From contig SAXG01000002.1 in NCBI GenBank assembly GCA_012932865.1, positions 1,116,001 through 1,180,000 on the forward strand: a DNA stretch of 64,000 bases, in the 5' to 3' direction. The notes under the pieces were generated by a model. It saw nothing but the letters and a program-made list of their open reading frames with translations, made no database searches and was not told the DNA's origin. The translations under genes and the position numbers were made by a program. Shown here in pieces: positions 11,618-23,102 of the stretch; position 1 is the stretch's first letter, and the number at the start of each line of letters is the position of its first letter. The DNA is from Amylostereum areolatum. Taxonomy: Eukaryota > Basidiomycota > Agaricomycetes > Russulales > Stereaceae.

Positions 11618-12063
11618 AGGAGTTAGGGATGTCGACGAGTATTGATCCATCCAATGGTTGCGCAATCTTGTACATTAAGTATGTAGTACGCTGGTGTCGA
11701 CAATATTGAACATCGTGTGGTAAGCCCGTACTGAACAATGTTCAAGCTGCAGTGACTTAAGCGACTGTCTTACCTTCTCGCGAGTCCCTTACTCCGGAAT
11801 TTCATGGTAAGTATGCACATTTGGCATGAGAGGCATCGTGAATGATCTGTCAGACGGTGAATCCCATCATCGAGCATCATCGAGGCAGCGCCTCCAGACG
11901 ATGGCCTCGCGCGGGTCTCAAAATCTGAGTCAAACCTCTGTCGTCGTGCGCTCACTCACTTCAGCACACCGCACCTTGCATATCTGCTTTTTCCATGTCA
12001 CAGTCTTTTTAACATCCATCAGAGCTATCTTCGGATTGTCCCTCATACTCGACTTCCACAACC
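11618..12063 (+). other. Intergenic, no gene seen
   Basis: No reading frame here shows conserved features. It contains the Hsp20 3' UTR and the putative promoter of the membrane protein gene that follows. Confidence 0.5.
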
Positions 12064-15023
12064 ATGCCGCGCCTCGGTGGCCTTCTGTCTTTCTCGTTTC
12101 TCTCCCCGAGTGCGCGAGCGTCTACCAATCGTGCGTTTCTCGTTTACACAATACATATTTACAGGTCAAACTAACCGGCGTGTCTAAAGGTCTTATACCC
12201 GCTGACATGTCTTGCCTTAAGAGCACACGAATGGCGCACGCCTGATGAGGAGACCATCCTCCGCCTTCCTCTCAGTCTCGCCCTGGTCGAGGCGCTGAAG
12301 CTCGCGTTCAACGTTGTCATGCGGTATAGATGGCCCGGGGAAAATCCAGCGAAAGCGTATGGGAGGGCTCCAGTCGATTGGGGAGTGGACGAAGAACGGC
12401 TAGTGGATCAAAGGGATGAGCAGGGCATGGCGCCAGAGCTTGCGAACAGGATAAATTCCGACACGTTAATGAGCGGAACTGGTCGGACAGTGTCTGGGTA
12501 TGTGTTATTCGCGGCAGTTGCGAGCTTTTTGTGGGCAATGAGTGTGCGCTTGGTGAGTTTTGTCTTCGCTACGTGTTCGAACTTCAATGGTTTGTGTTAA
12601 TGACATCTCGTCTATGCATAGCATACGACAGCGATCGGACAATATGAAATGTCGGCAGTATTCATGTCCATGGCACTGTCAGTACCACTGGTGCTGTATG
12701 CGTCATATGCGTTCTTTGGGAAACCAGTGTCGAATGCTCTGTGTCAAACGTTGGCTTTACAGGTGAGTGGACCCGCATTCTTGGTAGTGCATGTCTCAAC
12801 GCCCACCTGTATTATCAGTGCTGTGGAATCCTTATTATTGGGGTGCGATCTTTCCCGGAGACTTGTTATGCCTGGCTTTGCTCACGGTTTACCGCAGTCT
12901 AACATTACATCAACTATTCCTCTTCGCCTAATAATACTCCCAGTCGTGTCCTCTATTGCACTCAGTTTCCTTAGAAGCTGTAAGATCATCTTTCCAAACG
13001 AAGACTAGTACTAACAAGCTCATAGGTATATCGTATACCACTAGCCTCGTTCAGCGACGTAAACATCAGCATTCTTCTCCACTGGGTTAGTAGTCCAAGT
13101 GGCCGTCATTGTCCACTCCCTCGTCGCTTCCCAAGAACTCTGGCCTCCCATCTTCACACATTCCATATTGTCCACCACTTTTATATTGATCTTGAAGGCT
13201 GTAGCAGATCTGTTAGCCATGAATATCATATTTGGTGAGACCGTCGGTTCAATTCCAGAAAGTAGTTGCTCATCGCCTTTTGGCAGTTCACGATATCTTG
13301 GTCGAAAGGGTTTTATACACCCTTGCTATTACCATCGCTCTGCCCGGACTGACTACCGACTACGGTCTTCAATCGCTTGAGAGTCTTTCTGGGCTGCGTA
13401 ATTAGTGCCTGGGCCGCTATCACCTTCATCCTTAGTCCACCCATTGTGAATGGTGAATCTCTGCTTTCGGTAGGTCTGTGTTGCATGTGCACTTCCCCAT
13501 GATATTCACGAACGAATGTTTATCTAGACGACCGCACCATCATGCAAGCGTCGCGCTATATGTGCAGGTGTCTTTACATTTCTTGCCCTCATTGCTGGGT
13601 GGGATACAGTCCCGCGAGAACGCTCCCACTCATCCGAAGTGCACAGTTGGGACCCTGCTCTAGCCCAACCAAATCATTGCGTCCGCAGACCACTCTCCAT
13701 CCCACCACTTTACCCTCCTAGCGAGCGCGCCTATCGCAAGTTCGACGACGTCTTGTTGGTCGTATTCTTTAGCCACGCACGATACGACGCCAATCTGGAT
13801 CATTATCGTGCTGTTTATGCAGACTACTTCCCCAATGTGAGTTTCGGGGCTTGTCTGAGCAGGCCCGAGGCAGGTTGGATTGACGGGCGCTTTGTTGCAG
13901 ATCGTGTTTGTGGGTCCTGGAACACGAGAGAACGCGGGATTCCAGCACTCGTACGATGTTCTCGTGGACACCTACCAATCGGACGAAGACTTGAGCGACG
14001 ACAAGAACTACAAGATGGCCGGACGAGTACGGACCTTCCCTCACCACGCTCCCTGTTACTCACGCACTCTAACTGCAGATGGCACACCACATGTTATACA
14101 CGGCCCTCCGCGAATACCCTTGCTACAAAGGCTATCTTTGGGCTCCATTCGACACTTTCCTGAATGTTCCTCGCCTGGAGCAGTTCGACCAGTCGCTCTT
14201 CTGGTACCACTCTCCCTTTGCGCGGTATGTGCACAATGTTGCACTGGGGGATCTAGAGGCAAATGCAAACCCCGCACGGCACCCGCAGCCCGCAAGGATA
14301 TCTCCCGACCTGACAGTGAATCTGACGGATGGGTGGAGAGGGTGGGGACCGGATTGGTGGTACGTCCTGTGTAACTTTTTTATTTTTAGCGTGCGCGCGT
14401 ACTGAGATAGGTCTTCTAGGTGGGGGTGCGTAGAAGATCTACCCACAAGTTGACCTAAATGCTGACACCGTCTGTAGCGATCCTCGCGTCGGGCGTGAGT
14501 GAATGCATGCCCGCTTTCCTGAAGGCACCCACAGACCAGCGGGCGCGCCTCGCCTCGTACTTCAACTGGGGAGAAACGCTTCATTGGTGGATCCGTTGAC
14601 ACGCTCTATATCCCGGGGCATCATCGGGAGAAACTCATGGAGACGCTTGGCCTCTTCCTCGAGACAAACTGTTTCTTCGAGATTGCACTTCCCACGGCAG
14701 GTCCATCTTGTCGTTCCCGCCGAAGAAGATATCCTCTACGTCGATCACGTACGTTCCTACTCTGTTTGTCTGGACATAGTCAGGCTCGGTTGACAACAGA
14801 AAGCAGCATTGGATATGGTATCCACCATTCGACGGGGAGTTCGTGCGGAAAGCAATGGAAAGTCGGACTTGAGGTCGATACATTCCATACCTTCCACTGG
14901 GGGGATGTGGACCAGGATGGAGTGTGGAAGGCGAGGCCCGAGCTGATCGATGACACGCGTATGTTGCTGAAGCAGTCGGCTGCGCGACAAAACACAAAGC
15001 TTCCTCTGCACGAGGAACGCTGA
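12064..15023 (+). CDS. Multi-span membrane protein joined to conserved lumenal, glycosyltransferase-like domain (function unknown)
   Basis: The N-terminal half (exons include 12064-12141, 12190-12552, 12622-12762, 12819-12842, 12898-12979, then less certain pieces to 13469) has several hydrophobic helices (LALVEALKLAFNVV, GYVLFAAVASFLWAMSV, YEMSAVFMSMALSVPLVLY), faintly like nucleotide-sugar transporters. A phase-0 intron (13470-13527, donor GTAGGT) leads to another helix (ICAGVFTFLALIAGW). A soluble domain follows with exons 13528-13836, 13901-14026, 14079-14359 and several more: FDDVLLVVFFSHARYD, YDVLVDTYQSDEDLSD, YLWAPFDTFLNVPRLEQFDQ, DTLYIPGHHREKLMETL and VDTFHTFHWGD. Frame breaks at 13356-13357, 14491-14493, 14568-14571, 14700-14701 and 14854-14855 are all homopolymer-length changes. 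Two separate genes remain possible. Confidence 0.5.
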
Positions 15024-17075
15024 TTGGTGAGGGGCGTGGGATGTGCTGAGACGTGGCTGCGCGCTGGGATATGTCGGCGGGGTATATAGGCGAGTGCGAT
15101 TTCCTTCGAGTCCGAGCAGGAGGTCTGACGTCTTTCCCAGGATATCTACTTAGAGTGTGTGCAATAATAGAGCGCAGTCCGCGCGTGAACGACGGATGTG
15201 GTTTCGGGATGGTCCAACCGGACCGTAAAGGCTAGGATGTGAAACACCTGCATTGGACCAGTCGGCGACGCTACACGAGCCCTATATACACTGGCCTTCG
15301 GAGGGCTGCACGTTCCATATATCTCTCAATCCATGTCCCTATCCTGGCCTTTATTCAGCCGTCTGCATGCGACCATGGACCCTAACTTTGAATGCGGCAC
15401 TTCTTTTTCTTCTGGGATGGAGGACCCATACCAGACTACGTATAACGGCTGCAAGACACATATAACCGTTCCCCAAGAGCTCGGCATATGTAGGACCAGC
15501 CCTACTCCAAACTCTCCTTCCGGGTTCGTGCCAAGGCAAGCCACGCCAACTCTCATCCGACTCGGACGAGTATGTCACCTTTTCCATCTGTGCGATTTCC
15601 ACTCACAAGTGTCCTACATCAGCCCCGGGACCCTTTCACTCGCCTCGAAGTGGCAATGCTTCTCCTTGTAGTCTTTCCTATACCATTACTGTGCTGCAGC
15701 TCGGGTTACGCGGTTGCGGTGATTGCTCAGGCCGGTGTGTTTCTTTTGATATCGTTTATCACAGTGTACTCACGCAGGTCCGTGTTTGACGTTCGGCAGT
15801 AGTGCTTTTTTCGTTTCGTCCAGGAATGGATGCTCAGGAGCAGGAGGGCATGGTTAGCTCTTAGGTGTTTGGATTCCGGATTGTGTCGCCCACACGACAT
15901 GGGATTCATCCCTTTGTATGGTTGGCATCAACATCATAATAGTACAGGGTTCCTCTGGTATGTGTATGAGTCTAGTGAACTCAAGGTTATAGTCTGACGT
16001 GCGGATATCAGCATGAGGGCGGACAAGAAGGATGGCCCGTGTTTGGGCGATGTTATGTATGAGCACTTATAGCAGGAGGCTTTGACGATGGTCGCTCTTC
16101 GATTTGCATCGATACAATACATCTTACATCCTCCCTATACACGTGCGCCAACTCACATATGCTCAACGGTTTGCCCGGCCCCGTTGGGACGGAGCAAAAA
16201 CTCGCGCCAAGCCCAGCCTGAAGCTGAAGGTCCTCCGCCGCGCACATCGTTTGCAAAAGCCAGACAAATTTGTCGTGATCCGTGAGGCTCCCGAGGGCCT
16301 CCTCCGACTCAGGAGGCTGTCCTGACTCCGCTGATCATTAAAATGCAGACCTCCGGACAACGTCGAATTTGAATCGATGGTTAAGGTCTTGCTCGGTGGC
16401 AAGTATTATATCCATCTGTTTCTCTGCTCCCGTCCTCCCGTCGCTCCTAAACAACTCATGTGCTCTCTTCAGATAACTAACAAGGCACAAGGATTATATG
16501 AAGCCAGCGAGTCGCGACGGAGACCAAGACCAAGTCACAAATTCAAAGAGGCCATCATGATTTCCGGTCAAGTTCGCGGCCAAGCCTCGAAGACATCAGG
16601 GTGAGCTTGGATTTGAAACTTCACGCGGGCCGGTCACTTATTTTACCCCAGTCCTGTCCTGCTCGAGCCTGCAATATGAAGCCATGAAGCATGAAGCCTT
16701 TGAGCTATAGCTCGTCCATCGGATGCGACGACAATGGTGCGACGAATAACTTTGAATGCGGATGTCGAGAAGGTCAGCTTCGAGAAGAGTTCTACTCTGC
16801 AACCTAGGATCCGAACATTCCGGCGTCACCGATCGTCGATCACACCTATGGAGCCACGACCACGAGGGTGCCATGACGAAGGTGCATTGGCATTGGCAAA
16901 ACCCCTGAACAAAACCTCGGCCCTTCACTGGGGTATTTAGGCAACCTCTGCGTCGCTTGACGACCCCATTCCACTTTGTGCTTTGACCGGCAGCAGTGAT
17001 TTCCTCCAGTTCCAACCCACTCTCGTTTTCCTTAGGGGCGCGTTCACTTCCTTTCCTTTCCACCCTTTACGAAAG
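15024..17075 (+). other. About 2 kb without a supportable gene
   Basis: Open frames here are short and lack family motifs. The best is a stretch around 15375-15802 ending in a hydrophobic segment (MLLLVVFPIPLLCCSSGYAV), which I cannot support as a gene. The right end is the chitinase promoter, with a TATA-like GTATTTAG near 16932. Confidence 0.4.
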
Positions 17076-18644
17076 ATGATGCTCCCATCTACTCTCGGCG
17101 CGCTCCTCGCGAGCGCTTCCCTCGCAAACGCGCATGCGAGCCGTTTCCCGCACGCCCCGCACAAGGCTCGTGGTTCCAACGCGGTCTCAACTTCGGTTGT
17201 GGTTTCGGCGACGCCCGCGGCCACGGTGCTTGCAACCCCCAAGTCCTTCCCTGACACAACAGACCTTGTCGCTGCCACTTGGTATGCCGGATGGCACTCG
17301 GACGACTTCCCCCTCTCTTCGGTCAGTTGGGACAAGTACACGCACATAACTTATGCGTTCGCGTGAGTGCGTCTTCGTCTCCATCTAGTCTTTTCGCTGA
17401 CGATGTCTATTACGCGCCCGAAGTGAAACCGCGCCTAGCGTGACCGAGCTTTCTCTGAACGGGTCCAACCCCGCCCTTCTTCCCGAATTCGTTTCCACAG
17501 CCAAGAAGAATGTAATGTGGATTCTATGTTTCCAGCTATCATCGCGTTGACTTTTGTATCAGCCAGGGCGTTAAAGCTCTCATATCCATTGGTGGCTGGA
17601 CTGGCGGTCTCTATTTCTCGACCAACGTCGGCAGCGCCGAGAACCGTACGGCGTTTGTCAAGACCGTCACGGACTTCGTTACTAACTACAGTCTGGACGG
17701 AGTTGACTTCGAGTACGTCGCCTTGCCTTCCATGTGTCCCTCAATCCCGCAGCTGACGTTGGTCCTGCAGCTGGGAGTACCCCAATGCCGCCGGTATTGG
17801 CTGCAACAACCTGAACGCCAACGACACCGCCAACTTCCTATCCTTCCTCCAGGAGCTCCGTGCTCATCCCGTCGGCTCGAACCTCATCATCACCGCTGCG
17901 GCGTCGCTCAACACGTGGTACGACGCGAACCAGTCTCCTTCGGCGGACCTCAGTGGCTTCGCGGACGTGCTCAACTACATCGCTGTCATGAACTACGACG
18001 TCTGGGGCTCGTGGTCCGACACCGCAGGTCCGAACGGTCCCCTGAACGATACGTGCGCAACGGATCCCGCACGCCAGGTCGGCTCGGGTGTCACTGCCAT
18101 CGCGGCGTGGAACAAGGCCGGCATCCCGCTCAACCAGCTCGTGCTCGGCGTGCCCGCCTACGGCCACTCGTTCCGCGTCTCGCTCGGCGCTAACGAGACG
18201 CTCGACGCCTACCCCGCGTTCAACAAGACCAACAAGCCCGTCGGCGATCGTTGGGACGAGACCGAACTTCCTCCGGACGTTTGCGGCAACCCTCAGAGCG
18301 CCGGTGGCACCTTCACCTACTGGGGACTCATCGAGGGTGGGTTCATCAAGGAGGACGGCACTGTGGTTGACGGTATCCAGAGCGGGTTCGACGACTGCAG
18401 TCAGACTGTGAGTAGCTGAGATTCGTTCTTTGCTTGACGGAAGCGCTGACGCGTGTGCATACAGCCCTACGTCTACAACGCGACTTCCGATGTTTTCGTC
18501 TCGTACGACAACGCGCGCTCGTTCAAGGCCAAGGGCGAGTTCATCGACTCGACGGGCTTGCGCGGCTTTGCGACCTGGGAGGCCGGAGGCGACTACAAGG
18601 ATACCCTCCTGGACTCCATCCGTGACGCTGCCGGCTTCTGCTGA
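17076..18644 (+). CDS. Secreted GH18 chitinase
   Basis: Five exons (17076-17362, 17424-17511, 17567-17712, 17771-18407, 18465-18644) give 445 aa. The protein starts with a signal peptide (MMLPSTLGALLASASLANA), then a Ser/Thr/Ala-rich linker and one GH18 barrel from about residue 65 (WYAGWHSDDFPLSSVSWDKY). The substrate-binding strand KALISIGGWTGG and the catalytic motif DGVDFDWEYP (DxxDxDxE, Glu as acid) are intact; the third intron splits the second-last Asp codon. MNYDVWGSW and the final barrel strand GFATWEAGGDY are also present. No carbohydrate-binding module is visible. The likely role is hydrolysis of chitin, either in self-wall remodelling or nutrition. Confidence 0.95.
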
Positions 18645-19012
18645 GCGTCAGGCCTTCTTTCGTACATTGACATCTCACTTGACGATATTTATATTATTCT
18701 TTCATACGAACTGGTGGGCATGTATCCGTATTCACCCAGTCTTAATGCTGTCTGGTCTTTTCGTTTGTTACGGTAGTAATTCATAGTGGGATTTGTGTGT
18801 TGTAATACAGAACGATGTGATTTGACTACCGGTACTGAGACATTTGAGAGACAAAGGACAAAAAGGAAAACTCAACTGGTCTGCTATTTAAATAGTTGCC
18901 CACAACCGATAACTGTATCGTACATATGCAATCTGTGGGACATCCATGCCAGAACGACTGTCTTCTGGGAAGGTCTGCGACGGGAGACTAAGACATCCAA
19001 GATTGAAGTCGT
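18645..19012 (+). other. Intergenic, convergent 3' ends
   Basis: The stretch lies between the converging chitinase and first metallo-hydrolase. It is AT-rich and shows no coding signal. Confidence 0.5.
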
Positions 19013-19918
19013 TCACAGCGAAGGAATTGCGTTTGGCCAAAAATTAGGACCACCCTTGTTCGCCTCCCACCACACCGCATCGTGGGCGAGCAATGCCCGC
19101 AATCTTGGTACCCCCAACAGCTTGCTTATACGCTCGATATGATCCTGCGCGACGACCCTATCATGGTGTATACAGCGCTCCGCGCCTGACTTGTCGTCGC
19201 GCGTGACCGCGATGCGCGCCTCGCCGCGAACGATGCGCCAGTCGTGCGCCGAGTCGCCCGCGAGGAAGATCCAGCCGCCGTCGGCGGACGTCCGCACGAG
19301 CGTGTTGAGGTGGCCGGGGCAGTGTCCCGGCGCATCGACGAGATAGAGGCTACCGTCGGCGAAAAAATCGAGGGCACGCTCGAAGGGCCCGATGGGTTGC
19401 CATCGGCCGTCCTTGGGGTCAAGGTAGAGTGTGCGCCCCTCTGGAAGGAGATCGGCAGCGTGAGAGCTGTTGGGATCGTGTGGGTATCCGTGTTGGATGA
19501 GGTCGCGGGTGGCGGCGCCCATGATGAAGGTGGATGTGGGGAAGCGCGCTGTGTCGCCGATGTGGTCCCAGTGGGCATGAGAAATGCACACATGGGCGAT
19601 GTCGGAAGGTTTGAGATCGCGTTCTGCGAGGGCGTCCGCGACGTCCCTGGAGACGCGGATGGGCTCGAACATGCTTATGCGTTTGGCGGTGGCGGGAGTA
19701 AGGTTATGGTAGTCGGTGCGTATGCCGAGATCGAAGAGGAAGTATTGGCCCGTCGCGGAGTGGCGAAGGAGGAAGGCAAGGGCAGGGAGGTCCCATCGCG
19801 AGCCTGGGGGACTCGGGTCAACGAAGAAGGGCCCAGGGACGTTGACGATGCCGGCCTCGATGGCGGAGACCTGGAAGAAAGGCTGTTGTCTGGTTGGAGA
19901 GGGAAGTGGGGTGGTCAT
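19013..19918 (-). CDS. Metallo-beta-lactamase-fold hydrolase, array copy A
   Basis: An intronless 301-aa protein. The metal-binding motif SHAHWDHIGD (HxHxDH) sits near residue 136. Further ligands follow in DAPGHCPGHL (His), FLAGDSAHD (Asp) and LLAHDAVWW (His). This ligand order is that of the lactonase/glyoxalase-type MBL hydrolases that bind two metal ions. No signal peptide is evident, so it is probably cytosolic. The substrate is unknown; acyl-lactones or aryl esters are possibilities by family only. It is the first of four same-strand copies. A TATA-like TAGTATAAG lies about 45 bases before the ATG. The conserved N-terminus (QQPFFQVSAIEAG) and C-terminus (AIPSL) are shared with copies B and C. 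Confidence 0.9.
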   Translation of the reverse strand: MTTPLPSPTRQQPFFQVSAIEAGIVNVPGPFFVDPSPPGSRWDLPALAFLLRHSATGQYFLFDLGIRTDYHNLTPATAKRISMFEPIRVSRDVADALAERDLKPSDIAHVCISHAHWDHIGDTARFPTSTFIMGAATRDLIQHGYPHDPNSSHAADLLPEGRTLYLDPKDGRWQPIGPFERALDFFADGSLYLVDAPGHCPGHLNTLVRTSADGGWIFLAGDSAHDWRIVRGEARIAVTRDDKSGAERCIHHDRVVAQDHIERISKLLGVPRLRALLAHDAVWWEANKGGPNFWPNAIPSL

Positions 19919-20385
19919 CGTGGGGGTTTCTGGAGAGATGTGATGACCATAGGAGGTTACTTATACTATCTCAGTGATTTTGAGGAGCAGCGGAGAGCTG
20001 AAAGGTAAAAAAGAGCGTTGATAAGCCGTTTACCTTAACCGAGGGGCTACCAGAAGGCGCGAGTACTCCTTAGTACTCAGCATCGGAGCGAACTTGGGGG
20101 CTCACGCGGTCACGTGAAAAGGTTGTATGTTTCAAATGAGCGCCACCGTGCGCCACTAGTATCGCGAGCTTACTTATAACGCGCGCTTCTGCGCTATCGT
20201 CATTTCCTTCCCCCCAGGTGCGCGCTTTGGCTCTTCTTTGGGCATGTATCCTTCCGGCGGAGATACACGAACGGTGCATCCGTACAGAAGACATAATCAT
20301 ACACCACGGAGTTACAAACATCAGACAAATCCAGGCGCGCTCATCCTCTCAGGCTCTCACCCTCAATAGAATCAGTACGGCGCTC
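19919..20385 (-). other. Spacer between MBL copies A and B
   Basis: It contains the promoter of copy A (TATA-like at about 19960-19968 on the minus strand) and the 3' UTR of copy B. A plus-strand ORF from 20218 is a chance frame with no recognisable feature. Confidence 0.5.
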
Positions 20386-21306
20386 CTAGAGAGAAGGTAT
20401 GGTCCCCGGCCAGATACCCGACCCTTCTTTGTCCCTATTCTCCTCCCACCATGGCACATCATGCGCCAACATCACCCTCACCCTCGACAACTGCATCAGC
20501 CCCCGAATCCTACCGATATGCTTCTCGGATGCTGTCTTGTCCCTATGCCCACAGAATGTAACTTCCCCGCTCGTTCCACGTACTTCCGCAATCCGTGCCG
20601 TGCCATGCACTAGTCGCCAATCGTGCGCCGAGTCTCCCGCGAGATACACCCACCCACCGTCCGAAGACGTGCGCGCGAGCACGTCGATGTGGCCCGGCAG
20701 GTGGCCCGGCGCGTCGACAATGTACAGGCTCCCATCTCCGAACCAATCCACCGCACGCTCGAACGGCCCGATCGGTGCCCATCGTGGGTCTGCGTTTTCG
20801 AGGAAGACCGTCCGCCCATCCGGGAGGAGGTCGCTCGGGAACATTGACTTTGGGTTGTGTGGATAGCCTCCTTCGATGAGCCGCCGCGCGGACCCGCCCA
20901 CGATGAACGTCGATGCGGGGAACAGCGTCGGGTCCCCAATATGGTCCCAATGCATATGCGATAAACATACATGCTTGACGTTGCTTGGATCCACTCCGCC
21001 ATCCTTCAACTTCTCCGCCACGTCCCGCTCCGCCATCAACGGCTTGTATTCCTCCATGAATTTCACGGCCGCGGGTGGTAGCTTTTCGTGGTCCTTCCGT
21101 ATGCCCATGTCGAGCAGGAAGTACTCGCCGCTCCCCGAGTGGCGGAGCAAGTACGCAAGCGTGGGTACTACCCACTTCAATCCGGACGGACGGCATGGAT
21201 CGATATAGCGTTCACCCGGGAGCGTGAGACTACCGGCCTCGATGCCTGAGACGGCGAAGAACGGCTGCGAATCAGAAGGGCTAGGGAGGGTCAACGCGGC
21301 ACGCAT
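20386..21306 (-). CDS. Metallo-beta-lactamase-fold hydrolase, array copy B
   Basis: An intronless 306-aa paralogue of copies A, C and D. Ligand motifs are intact: SHMHWDHIGD, DAPGHLPGHI, LAGDSAHDW and MLAHDVPWWEEN. The N-terminal block SQPFFAVSGIEAGSLTLPG and the HSGSGEYFLLDMGIRKDH segment match the other copies. The C-terminus has a short insertion before the shared TIPSL end. TATATA lies around 21364-21371, about 60 bases before the ATG. Copy B resembles copy C most in the segment from VWWEEN to the stop. The same function class as the neighbours is expected, but substrate specificity cannot be read from the sequence. Confidence 0.9.
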   Translation of the reverse strand: MRAALTLPSPSDSQPFFAVSGIEAGSLTLPGERYIDPCRPSGLKWVVPTLAYLLRHSGSGEYFLLDMGIRKDHEKLPPAAVKFMEEYKPLMAERDVAEKLKDGGVDPSNVKHVCLSHMHWDHIGDPTLFPASTFIVGGSARRLIEGGYPHNPKSMFPSDLLPDGRTVFLENADPRWAPIGPFERAVDWFGDGSLYIVDAPGHLPGHIDVLARTSSDGGWVYLAGDSAHDWRLVHGTARIAEVRGTSGEVTFCGHRDKTASEKHIGRIRGLMQLSRVRVMLAHDVPWWEENRDKEGSGIWPGTIPSL

Positions 21307-21689
21307 CGTGGTCGTGATATGGGTGTGGGGGTTGATAGCTAGCTTTTTCCTGATGGCCTCAGCTGATATATGCTGCGACTGAACAGGTGGGAGGAGATTC
21401 CAAGTATCTCCTGCGCAGAAATATCATCATGGGTGACGCTCCCACCGAACAGACGGCGTTCACGGGATGGGCAGTAGCCTCTCATGCCATGGAATAGCAG
21501 GGTTTCTCGTGATGCGGTCTCGGGCGACCACATGATGATCGATGAATACCCAACATACATTTCTCATCCTTGAGCGCAAGAAGGACACTCGAAGGTTGTC
21601 CTCATTTGGTTTCAACTATGACATAATTTCTGTGGATATCCAAAGGCGCTCATAATCTTCAAGTCTGGCCCAGCGCTCACCAACGGCCC
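21307..21689 (-). other. Spacer between MBL copies B and C
   Basis: Promoter region of copy B and the 3' flank of copy C; no gene seen. Confidence 0.5.
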
Positions 21690-22601
21690 TCATAATGAGG
21701 GTATCTCCATTGGCCACATCCCAGACACTTTGTTCTCCTCCCACCACGGGAGATCATGCGCAAGTATAACCCTCACCCTCGGAACCTTCATCAGCTCCGC
21801 GATCCTCCCAATATGCCTCTCCGCCTGCACCTTGTTCCCATGTCCGCAGAGGACGACGCCGTCCGCACAATGCAGCTCCGCAACCTTTGCCGTGCCCCGC
21901 ACAAGCCTCCAGTCGTGCGCTGAGTCTCCCGCAAGATACACCCAAGCCCCGTCCGCGGACGTGCGCGCGAGCACGTTAACGTGTCCTGGCATGTGCCCAA
22001 GCGCCTCAACAATGAACAAACTCCCGTCCCCAAAGAAATCCAGCGCACGCTCGAACGGGCCCAGCGGCGCCCACCGCGCGTCGTCGTCCTCCAAGAAGAC
22101 TGTGCGCGCCGGCGGAAGCAGCGCGCTCGCGATGCCCGCCTCCGGGTCCGCCGGGAACCCGTTCTGGAGGAGTCCGCGCGTGGGCCCGCCGACGACGAAT
22201 GTGGACGAAGGGAACAGCTCCGGGTCGCCGATGTGGTCGAAGTGCGCGTGTGAGAGACATACATGCTTCACGGCGGCAGGGTCGAGTCCGCCTTCCTTCA
22301 GTCGCTCGGCGATGTCGCGTTCGACGGTGATCGGCGCGTACTCCTTCATCATGCGCACGGTGGCGGGCGGGAGCTTGTCGTGGTCTTTGCGAATGCCAAG
22401 GTCGAGGAGGAAGTAGTCGCCGGTGGAGGAGTGGCGGAGGAGGAAGGCGAGAGAGGGTATCTCCCATTTCGGGGTGGTTGCCGGGCACGGATCGACATAG
22501 AGCGTACCGGGGAGAACAAGCCGGCCTGCTTCCATCGCGGCCAAGGTAAAGAAGGACTGCGACTCCGCCGGCTGGGGGAGGAGTGTTTGAAGTTGAGACA
22601 T
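21690..22601 (-). CDS. Metallo-beta-lactamase-fold hydrolase, array copy C
   Basis: An intronless 303-aa member of the array. The first motif is SHAHFDHIGD, with Phe where the other copies have Trp. The third ligand region reads VEALGHMPGHV rather than DAPGH, so the residues before the His ligand differ, although both His are kept. LAGDSAHDW and ILAHDLPWWEEN are intact. A TATA box (CTTATAAAG, minus strand) lies at 22645-22653, 44 bases before the ATG. The altered loop near the metal site makes this the copy most likely to differ in substrate. Confidence 0.9.
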   Translation of the reverse strand: MSQLQTLLPQPAESQSFFTLAAMEAGRLVLPGTLYVDPCPATTPKWEIPSLAFLLRHSSTGDYFLLDLGIRKDHDKLPPATVRMMKEYAPITVERDIAERLKEGGLDPAAVKHVCLSHAHFDHIGDPELFPSSTFVVGGPTRGLLQNGFPADPEAGIASALLPPARTVFLEDDDARWAPLGPFERALDFFGDGSLFIVEALGHMPGHVNVLARTSADGAWVYLAGDSAHDWRLVRGTAKVAELHCADGVVLCGHGNKVQAERHIGRIAELMKVPRVRVILAHDLPWWEENKVSGMWPMEIPSL

Positions 22602-23102
22602 GGCGTTCGGATGCTTGCGTGAGTTCGGTCGAGAATAAAAATCGCTTTATAAGATAGGTCGGCCTGCGAGTCATGATGCACATCGGGGCACGGCTAATCT
22701 GTTCTCGCAGATAACGGCCGTCTGGATTTCCAGATGCGCTTCACTTTTTTGCGGTTCGTCAAATGCGCCCGCGCAACTCAACAAGTCAAGAGTTTGCCTG
22801 AGAAGTTGCACGTTCGGACCACGCTGGAACAACGGTTTTGGAAGGGAACGCGACCACGTGATGGTGTGGAGAAGACTAACCCGCCACCGATCACCAGCAC
22901 TCTCACAGGTTTACTAAAGCCCTCCACGATGGGTTCAAAACAAATGACGGGACGGTAAGCTAATACGTATTGTTACAATGTTACACATCTTCGGAATAAC
23001 GTGTTGGACGCGTGCACAGCTGTTCGAGTTGAAGAGAGGTGTCACTAAAGACGACCGAGTGTCACAATACAGCAACGTACTTACTCTTTTAGATCTCCCT
23101 CA
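22602..23102 (-). other. Spacer between MBL copies C and D
   Basis: About 500 bases with the copy C TATA box at its left end and the 3' flank of copy D; no gene seen. Confidence 0.5.

Noticed and set aside
13246..13258. GGTTCAATTCC resembling a tRNA T-loop
   Set aside because: No acceptor-stem pairing or A box was found; it falls in a probable intron.
15333..15802. Small hydrophobic-tailed ORF as a gene
   Set aside because: No conserved feature, and splice choices are arbitrary; kept only as a remark in the gap entry.
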